Origin: an uncultured Clostridia bacterium
Lineage (GTDB): Bacteria; Bacillota; Clostridia; Oscillospirales; Acutalibacteraceae
Direction of reading: 5' to 3'
Assembly (NCBI GenBank): GCA_945971755.1
Contig: CAMFPJ010000011.1
Location: forward strand, 1-18,733
DNA length: 18,733 nt
Shown here: piece after piece, positions 1 to 7,843 of the stretch
How the letters are laid out: every line of letters starts with the position of its first letter
How positions within the stretch are numbered: position 1 is the stretch's first letter
Translations under genes and position numbers: made by a program
The notes under the pieces: generated by a model
The model's input: the letters and a program-made list of their open reading frames with translations, nothing else
Databases searched by the model: none
Told to the model about the DNA's origin: nothing

Positions 1-616
1 CTGCAAAATTGATTGTAGCAGTAGCGCCATCGATTGTTGCGTTAGTTACGTTGTAAGCAAGAGAATCCATTGTGCTATCATCATTTGCTTCATCTTTAGC
101 AACGTAAAGAGCGCCTGTTGTGTTAGAAGCAGTCTTAAGTGAACCGGTTGAGCATGCAACTGTAACTGAACCTGTAGCTGCTTCATTAGCAGTAACTGTA
201 AATGTCATAACTGCAGTGTTGTTATAGGTTGCAATAGTTGAACCGTACTCTGCAATATAAACGAGTGCTCTTACGCCGTGGTCAGCCTGAGTATAACCTG
301 AACCGGCATAAAGTTTAGCGGAGTCAGCTGATGCTTCTGTAGCAATAGCTGCATCAGCAATTGTCGTTGAACCTGCACTAACAGTTACCTGTGAGTTGTC
401 AAAGAAAACGGGAATTGAAATTGCACTTGCATAGAAGTTAGTTGTAAGGTAAACAGTAACTGTAGCTGATTCACCTGCTGCAAGCTCTGTTTTGTCTGAT
501 GAAATGGTAACTGTGTAAGCAGCTGCGTCATTTTCAACGGCAAAAGCAACAGTAGCAACAGAAAGAGCCATTACTAATGCAAGCACAACGCCAATAATCT
601 TCTTGATATTTGACAT
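1..616 (-). CDS. Secreted cohesin-like protein, C-terminus cut by window edge
   Basis: The frame opens with ATG at 616-614 behind an AGGAGG ribosome site at 624-629 and stays open for 205 codons to the window edge, so the C-terminus is missing. Residues 1-26 form a signal peptide: basic start (MSNIKK), hydrophobic core, and an AFA end before VEND. From about residue 34 comes a Thr/Val/Ser-rich beta-sandwich pattern (YTVTISSDKTELAAGESATV, then a stretch with SIPVFFD), like the first strands of cohesin-type domains. Cohesins bind dockerins, and the next gene to the right ends in a dockerin, so this may be a surface partner or scaffold. The cohesin call rests on pattern only. Other secreted immunoglobulin-like domains are possible, and any cell-wall anchor would lie in the missing part. 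It has its own promoter and a long leader. Confidence 0.7.
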   Translation of the reverse strand, partial: MSNIKKIIGVVLALVMALSVATVAFAVENDAAAYTVTISSDKTELAAGESATVTVYLTTNFYASAISIPVFFDNSQVTVSAGSTTIADAAIATEASADSAKLYAGSGYTQADHGVRALVYIAEYGSTIATYNNTAVMTFTVTANEAATGSVTVACSTGSLKTASNTTGALYVAKDEANDDSTMDSLAYNVTNATIDGATATINFA

Positions 617-979
617 TGTTTTTCCTCCTAATGTTTTTTTGTTCTTCAATTGTAACAAGATGTGGTGAATTCCGTAATATGGGAACATCACCCTTAGCTT
701 TTTGCCCATTGCCTTTTGGTACAGTGGCAACAAAACAAATTAAGCCAAAATGCTCCAAAATTGAAGCGGTAAATTCCCAAAATTGCGGGTTACAATTTTC
801 ACAAGAACTTACACAGAACGTTTTTCGCAGATAAGGTCTGCGCTGACCGTTCCCATCAGCCGGGTAAAATCCAATTTTCCGGTTTTTTGCCGCGCCGCAT
901 TTGGTACTCTACGGCACGATGAAATCTATATTCTCCGAAGAAGACCCTCGGGAATATGTAAAATTAACTACATTCGTAG
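617..979 (-). promoter_or_regulatory. Long structured 5' leader of the cohesin-like gene
   Basis: About 363 nt lie between the predicted start of transcription and the ATG. On the minus strand the leader can form: ACTAC/GTAGT with a GAAT loop near 968-981; a 9-bp hairpin with one bulge (TATTCCCGA with TCGGAGAATA) near 930-957; a CCGG hairpin over an A/T stem near 861-883; a perfect CGCAGA/TCTGCG hairpin at 826-842, enclosed by GAACG/CGTTC; and AAAATTG/CAATTTT near 780-800. No T-run follows any of them and no known riboswitch consensus was recognised. It may control translation or stability, or be an unrecognised RNA element. Short helices are common by chance, so the function is inferred. Confidence 0.45.
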
Positions 980-985
980 TATGTA

Positions 986-1014
986 ATTATATCACCCAAA
1001 AATTACTTTGTCAA
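986..1014 (-). promoter_or_regulatory. Perfect-consensus sigma-A promoter
   Basis: On the minus strand TTGACA (1014-1009) and TATAAT (991-986) are separated by exactly 17 bases. Both hexamers match the housekeeping consensus at every position. Transcription should begin near 979 and run into the cohesin-like gene. Confidence 0.88.
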
Positions 1015-1042
1015 TGGTGATATCGGGTAAAAAGTATAATAT

Positions 1043-1060
1043 GTTTTACCGAAGTAAAAC
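1043..1060 (-). terminator. UUCG-capped hairpin, possible second terminator
   Basis: The minus strand reads GTTTTAC-TTCG-GTAAAAC, a perfect 7-bp stem closed by a classic C(UUCG)G tetraloop. It is followed by an AT-rich tract that includes TTTTT. It lies between the dockerin gene's GC-rich hairpin and the next promoter, so a backup terminator is plausible. The stem is AT-rich and the T-run is not immediate. Confidence 0.4.
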
Positions 1061-1078
1061 GGGAAAGTTTTGTAAGTC

Positions 1079-1105
1079 GCACGGGGTGGGGTTGCCACCC
1101 CGTGC
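1079..1105 (-). terminator. Hairpin after the dockerin gene
   Basis: GCACGGGGTGG and CCACCCCGTGC form a perfect 11-bp GC-rich stem around a 5-base loop, 34 bases after the stop codon of the dockerin gene. On the minus strand the following bases are only modestly T-rich, so it may stop transcription weakly or protect the mRNA 3' end. Confidence 0.65.
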
Positions 1106-1138
1106 TTAAAATTAAATTGATGTCAGAAAATTAACCGA

Positions 1139-4100
1139 TTAAGCGTTGGGGTTCTGACTGATAGCAGCGTCGCACTTAACACCTGCTACAAGAGCAGCAT
1201 AGTCAGCAGCGTCGATCTTGCCATCATTTGTAAGGTCAGCAGCGTCGTCATAAACGTCGCCCATGTAGTGTGCTGTGCAGTTAGCTACGTCAACTTCGAT
1301 TGCGTCGAATGCGTCAACTGCGCCGTCGCCGTTTACGTCACCGTAAATAACAACGAAGTAAGTTGCAAGGAGAATGTCGCCACTCTTAATTTCAATGCGA
1401 GCGCCTGTACCGTAGTTGCCTGCCTTAGAAGCTGATGTAACTGCGTTGCCGCCTGTTACTGTAACGCGAGCAAGAAGCTGTTCAGCGTTTGCAATTGAGC
1501 CGGGAACGATACCCTGAATGAATCTAACTGTCTGGTCAACAGCAGTTGTTTCATCCTTAGATTCAAGTTTTGCTGTGCTTTCGAAGTTTTCGATTGCTGC
1601 ACGGAGTTTGTCAGCTGCTGCGTCAACAGCTCTCTTATTCTTTGCATTTGCTGTTCTGTCATATTCCTGGAATGTGATAGCAGAACGGTCGTAAAGAATG
1701 CCTTCGTATTTAACGCCGTCGATTTCCTCGTTGTAAGCAATACCGAGAGCTTTTACGAGCTGTCCGAGTGCGTCAGCTTCTGTGATGCCTGCCTTAACAG
1801 CATAGATTGTGCCGTAGTTGTCAAGAACTGCGTTAGCATGTGCGATGAGCGGGATAAGCTCTTCGTTCATGTAGCCAACTTCCTTCATTGATCTCTCTTT
1901 AAGCTTAAGCTTGTTCTGAGCAACCATAAGCTCATACTTAGCGTCGAAAGTAACTGACTCAAGAGCGCTTGCGTCAGCACTTACTCTCTTAGCTTCTGCA
2001 AGAGCGTCTACATAACGGCTCCATGAATCAGCAGAGTAAAGTGATGAGTCATATTTCTGAGCTTCTGCATAAGTGATTTCTTTATCAAGGAATGTCTTGT
2101 CAGCAGACTTAGAGCATGCTTTCATGAAGTTTGCATAGTAATTAATCTTAGATGCCTGGTCGTCAACCTGAAGCTCTGAGTACTTAGCAGGAGTGAAGTC
2201 AGCAAGTGCTGCAGCATAGTTATCAAGGTCTTCCTTAGTGGGCTCAATTACTGTTGCGTTAATACCTGTCTTAACGTTAGCGTTTGTCTGTGCAGCTACG
2301 ATTGCGTCGATAAGTGCTGCAGATGCGCCTTCGTTTTCAATGTACTTTTCAGGTGCCTTAGGACCTTTTGTTGCGTTGATCATTGCGCGGGCATTTGTTC
2401 TCTGCTTCTCATACTGGAAGTATTCGAAGAGGTCATGATCCTGGAAGTTAAGGTCTCTTGCAGGATTTGTTTCAACTGCTGCAAGTGCATTTTCAACAAG
2501 TGCGATATCACCGACACCGTATGATGAAGATGAGCCTTCAGTAAGTGCCTTGTATGCATCTTCAAGAGCCTTAATTGCACCTTCAATTTGAGGCTGAATT
2601 ACATCAACATAGTCGGTTCTCTTAGCAACGTCTGAAAGTTCAACAACTTTACGAAGTGCTGTTTCGTATGTTGCAAATGCTGCAGCGTCACTGAACTGTT
2701 CAGCAGTAAGAGCATAACCAACATACTTATCTTTAATGTCACCGATCTTGAAGTCGTTGTAGTAAATGAAGTCAATTACCCATGTACCTGACTTGTTACC
2801 GTACTTAACAGCAATCTGGCCGCCGTCATATACGCCGTACGGGAATTCTGTTTCAGAGGTTACGCCGCTCTTAGGAGCCCAGAAGTAACCTGATGTCTGT
2901 GTAACAGAGTCTTTAACAAGTGCCTGTACCCAACCTGCTTTTGCACGGTCGGTAATGAGGTCAAAGTAATCGCTCATGGGTGCACCGGGTACTGTATCAT
3001 ATTTAACTGATACGAATTTCTTTGTCTTGTTACCGACTTGAACAACGGCTGCCTTATAAGAACCTGCGCCCTTGTAGTCAGTAACAGTCTTGAAAATATC
3101 TGTTGTGAATTCGTAAGACTTGTAGCCTTCTCTCTGCCAGTAGTCGCCTGTGTCAACTGCTGCAACATTTTCGTTCATCTGGTCTGTTACGTCAGAAATG
3201 TATGCGTAAGCAATCTTCTTCTGAGTACCGCCGAGAGCTTTACCGTCTTTACCTGTGAATTCATAAGTAATAGTAGCCTTTGTTGTACCGCTTGTGCTCG
3301 GAATTGAAAGAGCAATTGATGCTGTATCACCGGGCTGAACGGTAATTGGCAATGAAGCGGTGTATGTTACGCCGCCGTCAAGCTCAACTGCAGTAATCTT
3401 GATAGAGTAAGCAGTATCTGTAACGCTTGAGTTTCTGTGCTTAAGAAGCATACCGCTTGATTTATTTGTAATCTTAATCTGCGGGTTGTTTGTGCTTGAA
3501 CCGTCAGCTGCAGTGTAAAGATATGATGAGCCCCAGTCATTTGTAAAGTAAATGTTCGGTTCAGCATACTTCTGAGCGTCTGTTGTCCAACCTACAAAGA
3601 AACCAAGGATTGGCATAATCGGATCAAGTACGTTGTATGTTTCAGAAGCTTTCTGAAGCTTTGAAATAAGGTTAACAATAAATGTCTTGATGTTTGTCTG
3701 GTTAAGAAGTGTATTTACAGATGTAACAGTTGACTTATTGATAAGGTCTGTGTTACCTGCAACCTTATAGAATACGTTGTCAAGAAGATTAACAACAATC
3801 TTAACAATGTTGTCAGCAATGTTGCCCTGTCTGAAGTAACCGTCCGGAACCTTTGTTAACTTAAGAAGTCTAACAACGTCAAGGTTAACGATTGAGTCAA
3901 CAAGACCGTCCTTAAGAACTTTTTCAAGGAATGTGCCTGAACCGTAAGTTTGACCTGAGAATTCGCTTACGTTAAGAAGCTGGTCAAACGGAAGAAGCTT
4001 AAGGAGAACTGCGTCAATCTTATTTAACGGGTTCTGATATGTTGCAAGGTTAACCTCTGTGCCGCAATCTACAAGTCTCTCGAAGTGCCAGCCGAATTCG

Positions 4101-6346
4101 GCAGATGCTGAAAGAGCCCAGTCAACAATCCAGTCAACCTGGTAAAGCCATGAAGGTGTTGAACCAACATACTGTGATGTTGCTGAGAATGTCATAGCGT
4201 TGCCGGCAGCAGGAGTATTCTTGCCTGTTGTAATTGTGGGGATAGCACCAAGGTCTGACATAACGTTGAAGTAACCGTCAGCAGCATCTTCACCGATGTC
4301 TGTGATGTTACGAAGGTAGAACATACCAAGGTTAACGCCCATGTAAAGAGTTGTATCAAGCCAGTAATCAGCTGACTTGTTAAGAAGTTCTCTCTTTGCG
4401 TTTGATGCGTCGCCGTAGTTAGCGTAAATCATAGCATCAAAGTTGTATGAAGGCATAAGCTGTGTGCAAAGTTCACGAACAACTATAGCTGCTACAGCTG
4501 TAATCGGCTGGTCAACAATGTTGTCAGCAAATACGATCTGCGGCATGATGAGCTTAATAAGCTCGCAAAGAAGGCCGTTAGTTGCCTGCTTAAGTGTGCC
4601 GTTCATCATTGCGTTGTAGAACTGTGCTTCTGTAACATATTCGTCAACGATTTCTTCGGGAGCGATGTTAAAGAAGTTTCTTGCACAAACCATAAGGTTG
4701 TTGAGAAGCTTGCTGTTGTCGCCTGTTTCCCACGGGAATACTGTTGAACGTGTATAAGTTTTGCCCTTAACTGTCCAAGAATCTGCAATCATTGAGTTGA
4801 TTGCTTTTCCAATGATGTTGTTAAAGCTGTCAAGAGCCCATGTTGAACCAACAGTTGTCGGAATGAACTCATTGAAGAAATCACCTGTGATTTTATAGTT
4901 CCAGTTAATCATGCTGTAGAATACAGAAATGTTCGAAGGAATTTCACCTTTGAAGAACTGATCCTGGAATCTGTAGTAAGGAACACCGTCGATTACTGTG
5001 TAATCTGAATATTCCCATACGTAAAAGTCCTGATTCTTAGTGAAGAATTCACCGGCAGGAAGAGTAGCGTCACCCTTTTCACCAATCTTTGTGAATGTAA
5101 CGTCAAATGCCTCAGCCATAAGCTTCTTAGCAGAACCGTTAAGAACTGTGGGAGCCATTTCAGCAAAGACGTAAGGAATGAACTTGTAAATAAGGCCGAG
5201 AACTGAGTCTGCACCGTTAATCTCAAGTGTAAGTTTGCCGCTGTCAATTGCAGCCTTTACTGAGGGAAGCCAGTAGCTTGACTGAATTCTGCCGTTTTCG
5301 TCAACTTTTCCGTCAGCCTTGTACCATTTAAGAGTCTGGTCGCCTTCATATCCTGCAGGAGCCTTGAATACATAAGTTGTGCAGTCTGCTGTGTCAAGTT
5401 CTTTTGCCTTTGTGTATGTAACAGTTTCAACATAGCCTGCTGCCGGGTCACCGAGAAGACCTGCATATTTATAATCGAACTGTGTAATCTTTGTTCCGTC
5501 TTCGCTAACTCTGAAGTATCTTGTTGTACCGTCAGCTTCTGTCGGAAGAGCGAGTGTATAGCCAAGGTCAGTACCTGCTGCGTCAACTCTGTATGAAGTC
5601 CAGTTCATGGGCTTTGTGAAAAGACCGTTAACGAATTCCTGAGCAACAGCAACAAGGTCGTTTGACTTATTGCTGTACTTATTTCTCTCTGCGCTTGTGT
5701 CATCCTGTCTGCTGAAGAGCGGGAAAACAATGCCCTTAATTGCATCGGGAAGGTTTGTTACAAGGTTGTTAATGGGCTTAAGGTTAAGACCCGGAATAAA
5801 TGTTGCGATAAGACCAAGCTCAAGACCCTTGTCAAAAACACCGCCGATAACAGATGAGTTTGTAGTAAGGAGCTTAAGAAGGTTGTTAACCATTGCCATC
5901 TGAGCAGAAGAGTCTCTTCTCATGTTCTTTGTCCAGTTTGTGTCTGCCTTAATGTTAAGGTCCTCAACAATACCGAGGTTAACGAACAATGCAGCAAACT
6001 TGTATGTTGAGTTTGCTTTAAGGTTGCAAACATCGTCAATCGTTGTAAAAATATTGTCAACTGATGTAAGGTTGATTGTAAGTTTAAGACCCGCTGCGTT
6101 AAGAACCTCACCCATGTTAAGGTTCGACAAGGGGGCAAGAGTTAAGTCAAGGAAGTCAAGTAAAATTGACATTCTTTCTTCTGTTGTGAGTCTTGTTACA
6201 GTACCATACGGGCTGTAAGCTGACAATGCTTCAAGGTCAGCAACTGTCTGATACTTTGTTTTAGCTGCCGAAGCCACCATTGTCATGCATGAAAGAGCCA
6301 TAACAAAAGCTAAGAGAATACTTAACAATTTTGTTAATTTTTTCAT
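1139..6346 (-). CDS. Very large secreted dockerin-containing protein (1735 aa)
   Basis: ATG at 6346-6344 follows an AGGAGG site at 6356-6361. Residues 1-27 are a signal peptide (MKKLTKLLS, hydrophobic core, ASA end). Residues about 30-925 are rich in Leu/Ile/Asn segments that look helical; I do not recognise a family. Residues about 929-1050 look like a beta-sandwich (Thr/Ser/Val-rich, with ITVQPGDTASIALSIPS). Residues about 1200-1590 hold charged, Ala-rich helical repeats resembling FIVAR-type surface bundles, such as DSSLYSADSWSRYVDALAEA. Residues about 1595-1668 form a small beta module, and residues 1669-1735 are a type I dockerin with two calcium loops: DVNGDGAVDAFD at about 1670-1681 and DLTNDGKIDAAD at about 1704-1715. 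The protein should be exported and, through the dockerin, held by a cohesin protein. No catalytic motif was recognised, so adhesion or structure is as likely as enzyme activity. Confidence 0.9.
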   Translation of the reverse strand: MKKLTKLLSILLAFVMALSCMTMVASAAKTKYQTVADLEALSAYSPYGTVTRLTTEERMSILLDFLDLTLAPLSNLNMGEVLNAAGLKLTINLTSVDNIFTTIDDVCNLKANSTYKFAALFVNLGIVEDLNIKADTNWTKNMRRDSSAQMAMVNNLLKLLTTNSSVIGGVFDKGLELGLIATFIPGLNLKPINNLVTNLPDAIKGIVFPLFSRQDDTSAERNKYSNKSNDLVAVAQEFVNGLFTKPMNWTSYRVDAAGTDLGYTLALPTEADGTTRYFRVSEDGTKITQFDYKYAGLLGDPAAGYVETVTYTKAKELDTADCTTYVFKAPAGYEGDQTLKWYKADGKVDENGRIQSSYWLPSVKAAIDSGKLTLEINGADSVLGLIYKFIPYVFAEMAPTVLNGSAKKLMAEAFDVTFTKIGEKGDATLPAGEFFTKNQDFYVWEYSDYTVIDGVPYYRFQDQFFKGEIPSNISVFYSMINWNYKITGDFFNEFIPTTVGSTWALDSFNNIIGKAINSMIADSWTVKGKTYTRSTVFPWETGDNSKLLNNLMVCARNFFNIAPEEIVDEYVTEAQFYNAMMNGTLKQATNGLLCELIKLIMPQIVFADNIVDQPITAVAAIVVRELCTQLMPSYNFDAMIYANYGDASNAKRELLNKSADYWLDTTLYMGVNLGMFYLRNITDIGEDAADGYFNVMSDLGAIPTITTGKNTPAAGNAMTFSATSQYVGSTPSWLYQVDWIVDWALSASAEFGWHFERLVDCGTEVNLATYQNPLNKIDAVLLKLLPFDQLLNVSEFSGQTYGSGTFLEKVLKDGLVDSIVNLDVVRLLKLTKVPDGYFRQGNIADNIVKIVVNLLDNVFYKVAGNTDLINKSTVTSVNTLLNQTNIKTFIVNLISKLQKASETYNVLDPIMPILGFFVGWTTDAQKYAEPNIYFTNDWGSSYLYTAADGSSTNNPQIKITNKSSGMLLKHRNSSVTDTAYSIKITAVELDGGVTYTASLPITVQPGDTASIALSIPSTSGTTKATITYEFTGKDGKALGGTQKKIAYAYISDVTDQMNENVAAVDTGDYWQREGYKSYEFTTDIFKTVTDYKGAGSYKAAVVQVGNKTKKFVSVKYDTVPGAPMSDYFDLITDRAKAGWVQALVKDSVTQTSGYFWAPKSGVTSETEFPYGVYDGGQIAVKYGNKSGTWVIDFIYYNDFKIGDIKDKYVGYALTAEQFSDAAAFATYETALRKVVELSDVAKRTDYVDVIQPQIEGAIKALEDAYKALTEGSSSSYGVGDIALVENALAAVETNPARDLNFQDHDLFEYFQYEKQRTNARAMINATKGPKAPEKYIENEGASAALIDAIVAAQTNANVKTGINATVIEPTKEDLDNYAAALADFTPAKYSELQVDDQASKINYYANFMKACSKSADKTFLDKEITYAEAQKYDSSLYSADSWSRYVDALAEAKRVSADASALESVTFDAKYELMVAQNKLKLKERSMKEVGYMNEELIPLIAHANAVLDNYGTIYAVKAGITEADALGQLVKALGIAYNEEIDGVKYEGILYDRSAITFQEYDRTANAKNKRAVDAAADKLRAAIENFESTAKLESKDETTAVDQTVRFIQGIVPGSIANAEQLLARVTVTGGNAVTSASKAGNYGTGARIEIKSGDILLATYFVVIYGDVNGDGAVDAFDAIEVDVANCTAHYMGDVYDDAADLTNDGKIDAADYAALVAGVKCDAAISQNPNA

Positions 6347-6716
6347 AATAGATTTCCTCCTATTAAAATTACACCATTATAACTTAACGCTATAATGTAA
6401 TGCTGTTACCGCATTACGGCTGCGGTATGCCGTTCGTGAGGAATGCCGCCTTTCTCTCTGACCGTTTACCGACCTGCACTTATATTATAGTATGCAAATC
6501 AGCAGAGCGGCTTGCGCTCCTCTTGGGTTGCTCGGACCTGCCTCCCACCACATCTCCGCTCGACGCTGTACGGGGGGAGACTGGATGTTGCACACCCGAG
6601 TGTACGAACCACTCGGATGTGCCTTGAAAACATTGAAAACCAACGTTTCAGAGGGCAGTAGGAACAGCGTTTTCTGAAAATAGAGACACTACCCCCACTA
6701 CACCATCCTTATGGTT
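6347..6716 (-). promoter_or_regulatory. Long structured leader RNA of the dockerin gene
   Basis: About 370 nt separate the predicted start of transcription from the ATG. The clearest element is a 12-bp stem (6591-6602 with 6610-6621, 7-base loop), continuous on the minus strand through a U-G pair but broken by a C-A mismatch on the plus strand. Another hairpin (6626-6635 with 6641-6649, one bulge) shows the same asymmetry. Two 7-bp helices, 6688-6694/6653-6659 and 6673-6679/6646-6652, interleave as a possible pseudoknot. Near the gene are perfect hairpins 6397-6417 (GTAATGC/GCATTAC) and 6375-6397 (CATTATA/TATAATG). A second TATAAT lies at about 6484-6489. It could be a cis-regulator or an independent small RNA; no known class was recognised. 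Confidence 0.5.
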
Positions 6717-6722
6717 ACTGCA

Positions 6723-6751
6723 ATTGTACAATTTTTGTAAAGAAAATTCAA
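6723..6751 (-). promoter_or_regulatory. Promoter with palindromic -10 region for the dockerin gene leader
   Basis: On the minus strand TTGAAT (6751-6746) and TACAAT (6728-6723) are 17 bases apart, a good housekeeping promoter. A perfect 12-base palindrome, AATTGTACAATT at 6722-6733, covers the -10 hexamer and could be a repressor site. Transcription should start near 6716. Confidence 0.65.
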
Positions 6752-7009
6752 TAGTTTATTTACGAAATTAATACTTTTCTACAAAAGCATCAAAAAATTT
6801 TTTCTGTTTTGTGCAAAAAGGCAAATGATTTTTGCAACATTTTCACGAAATTATGAACAAACTGTTAACAATGGGAAATATTGTCATTTTTGCTGAAGAA
6901 CGGTGAAAATATAATACACTTGACATATATTTTGTCTATTATTTATTGGTTTTACAACATTTTGTGGTTATCCGAAAATCTCTCCCAATATTTTGCGGAC
7001 AAGTTAATT
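6752..7009. other. AT-rich intergenic stretch without a recognised feature
   Basis: This 258-base stretch lies between the dockerin promoter and the terminator of the lipoprotein operon. It is very AT-rich, with no open frame, RNA gene or strong repeat that I can support. Confidence 0.6.
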
Positions 7010-7011
7010 TA

Positions 7012-7049
7012 TGTATAAAAATAACGGCAAAGCTCATCACCTTGCCGTT
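7012..7049 (-). terminator. Intrinsic terminator of the parA-to-lipoprotein operon
   Basis: On the minus strand AACGGCAAGG and CTTTGCCGTT form a 10-bp stem (7023-7032 with 7040-7049, one G-U pair) around a 7-base loop, directly followed by ATTTTTATA. It lies 17 bases past the stop of the 249-residue lipoprotein. Confidence 0.87.
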
Positions 7050-7066
7050 AATGTCCTGTTTATATC

Positions 7067-7816
7067 TTATTTTTTTGTGGGAAGCTTAACCGTAACGTTG
7101 TTCTGTGCCCATTCAAGGAAGTTAAAGTTCTTATCATAGCCAACGCCATCCTGGCAAGCATAGTCAACTCCGTAAACTGTTCCGTCCGGAATTACAAAAT
7201 AGATATTTTCAGCATGATGAACTACTTTACCGTCCGCATCGTAAAATGTGTAGCTCATATGCATAGCCTCATAGCCCGCAAATTCAATTTCTTCGGTATT
7301 CATTTCTGCCTTGTCAAAGCCCTGATCTTTGCCGTAACCGCCGTTAATCTTATCAACAATTGTTCGGTTTTGAACTATAACATTATCCATAATGGCGTTA
7401 AAGCTATTTTCCTCAGTAGCTGTGGCTGCATAACCTGCGACTATATAACATTTAAGCTCGGTTCCGTCTTTATCAATTCTTCCGTTCTTATCTGATACAG
7501 ACCAGCCTTCAATTACCGGATAAGTAAAAATTTCATAAGTAATTGTTCCGTTCGGATGCACAAGCATTGAGTTATTTGTTACATAATTGACGTTGGGTGT
7601 ACCGTCATCGGCAGTAACCAACTCGCCCTTTGCATTTGTAACATAAACCGCAACCTCACCGTCTGCATTTGTAACTAATTCGCCGTCTTCATTTGTAACA
7701 ACCGGTCTTTCCACTCCGTTAATTGTTGCCGTGTAAAGCTTTGTTTTACTGCATGCCGCAAAAACAGACACCATAAGAATCACTACGCAGAATAACGCAA
7801 TTATTTTTTTATTCAT
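7067..7816 (-). CDS. Putative lipoprotein with VTN-DGE repeats (249 aa)
   Basis: The N-terminus MNKKIIALFC, a hydrophobic core and the lipobox VFAAC, with the lipidated Cys at residue 21, predict export and anchoring to the membrane. Residues about 39-82 are a short low-complexity repeat built on VTN-x-DGE or VTN-x-KGE units (VTNEDGELVTNADGEV, then VTNAKGELVTADDG). The rest, about 85-249, is a mixed beta-rich domain with a late acidic/aromatic stretch; I do not recognise a family. A GGAGG ribosome site precedes the ATG. It starts 27 bases after the stop of the DUF3048 gene, is probably co-transcribed with it, and is the last gene before a strong terminator. Its role is unknown. Confidence 0.82.
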   Translation of the reverse strand: MNKKIIALFCVVILMVSVFAACSKTKLYTATINGVERPVVTNEDGELVTNADGEVAVYVTNAKGELVTADDGTPNVNYVTNNSMLVHPNGTITYEIFTYPVIEGWSVSDKNGRIDKDGTELKCYIVAGYAATATEENSFNAIMDNVIVQNRTIVDKINGGYGKDQGFDKAEMNTEEIEFAGYEAMHMSYTFYDADGKVVHHAENIYFVIPDGTVYGVDYACQDGVGYDKNFNFLEWAQNNVTVKLPTKK

Positions 7817-7843
7817 AAAAATTCCTCCAGTGAAATTTTTGTG

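Noticed and set aside
534..758. 74-codon minus-strand frame covering the start of the cohesin-like gene
   Set aside because: Wrong frame relative to the signal-peptide gene, and no ribosome site before it; it falls mostly in the leader.
6400..6716. Identity as SRP RNA, RNase P RNA, 6S RNA or tmRNA
   Set aside because: The defining conserved segments are absent: no GGAAG-type SRP loop, no RNase P core, no tmRNA ends. No terminator follows.
617..6716. Shared AACGGTCAG in the two long leaders
   Set aside because: A 9-base match between two leaders of this length is expected about half the time by chance, and the surrounding sequence differs.
6920..6950. Plus-strand TTGACA at 6920
   Set aside because: No good -10 hexamer at normal spacing and no plus-strand gene follows.
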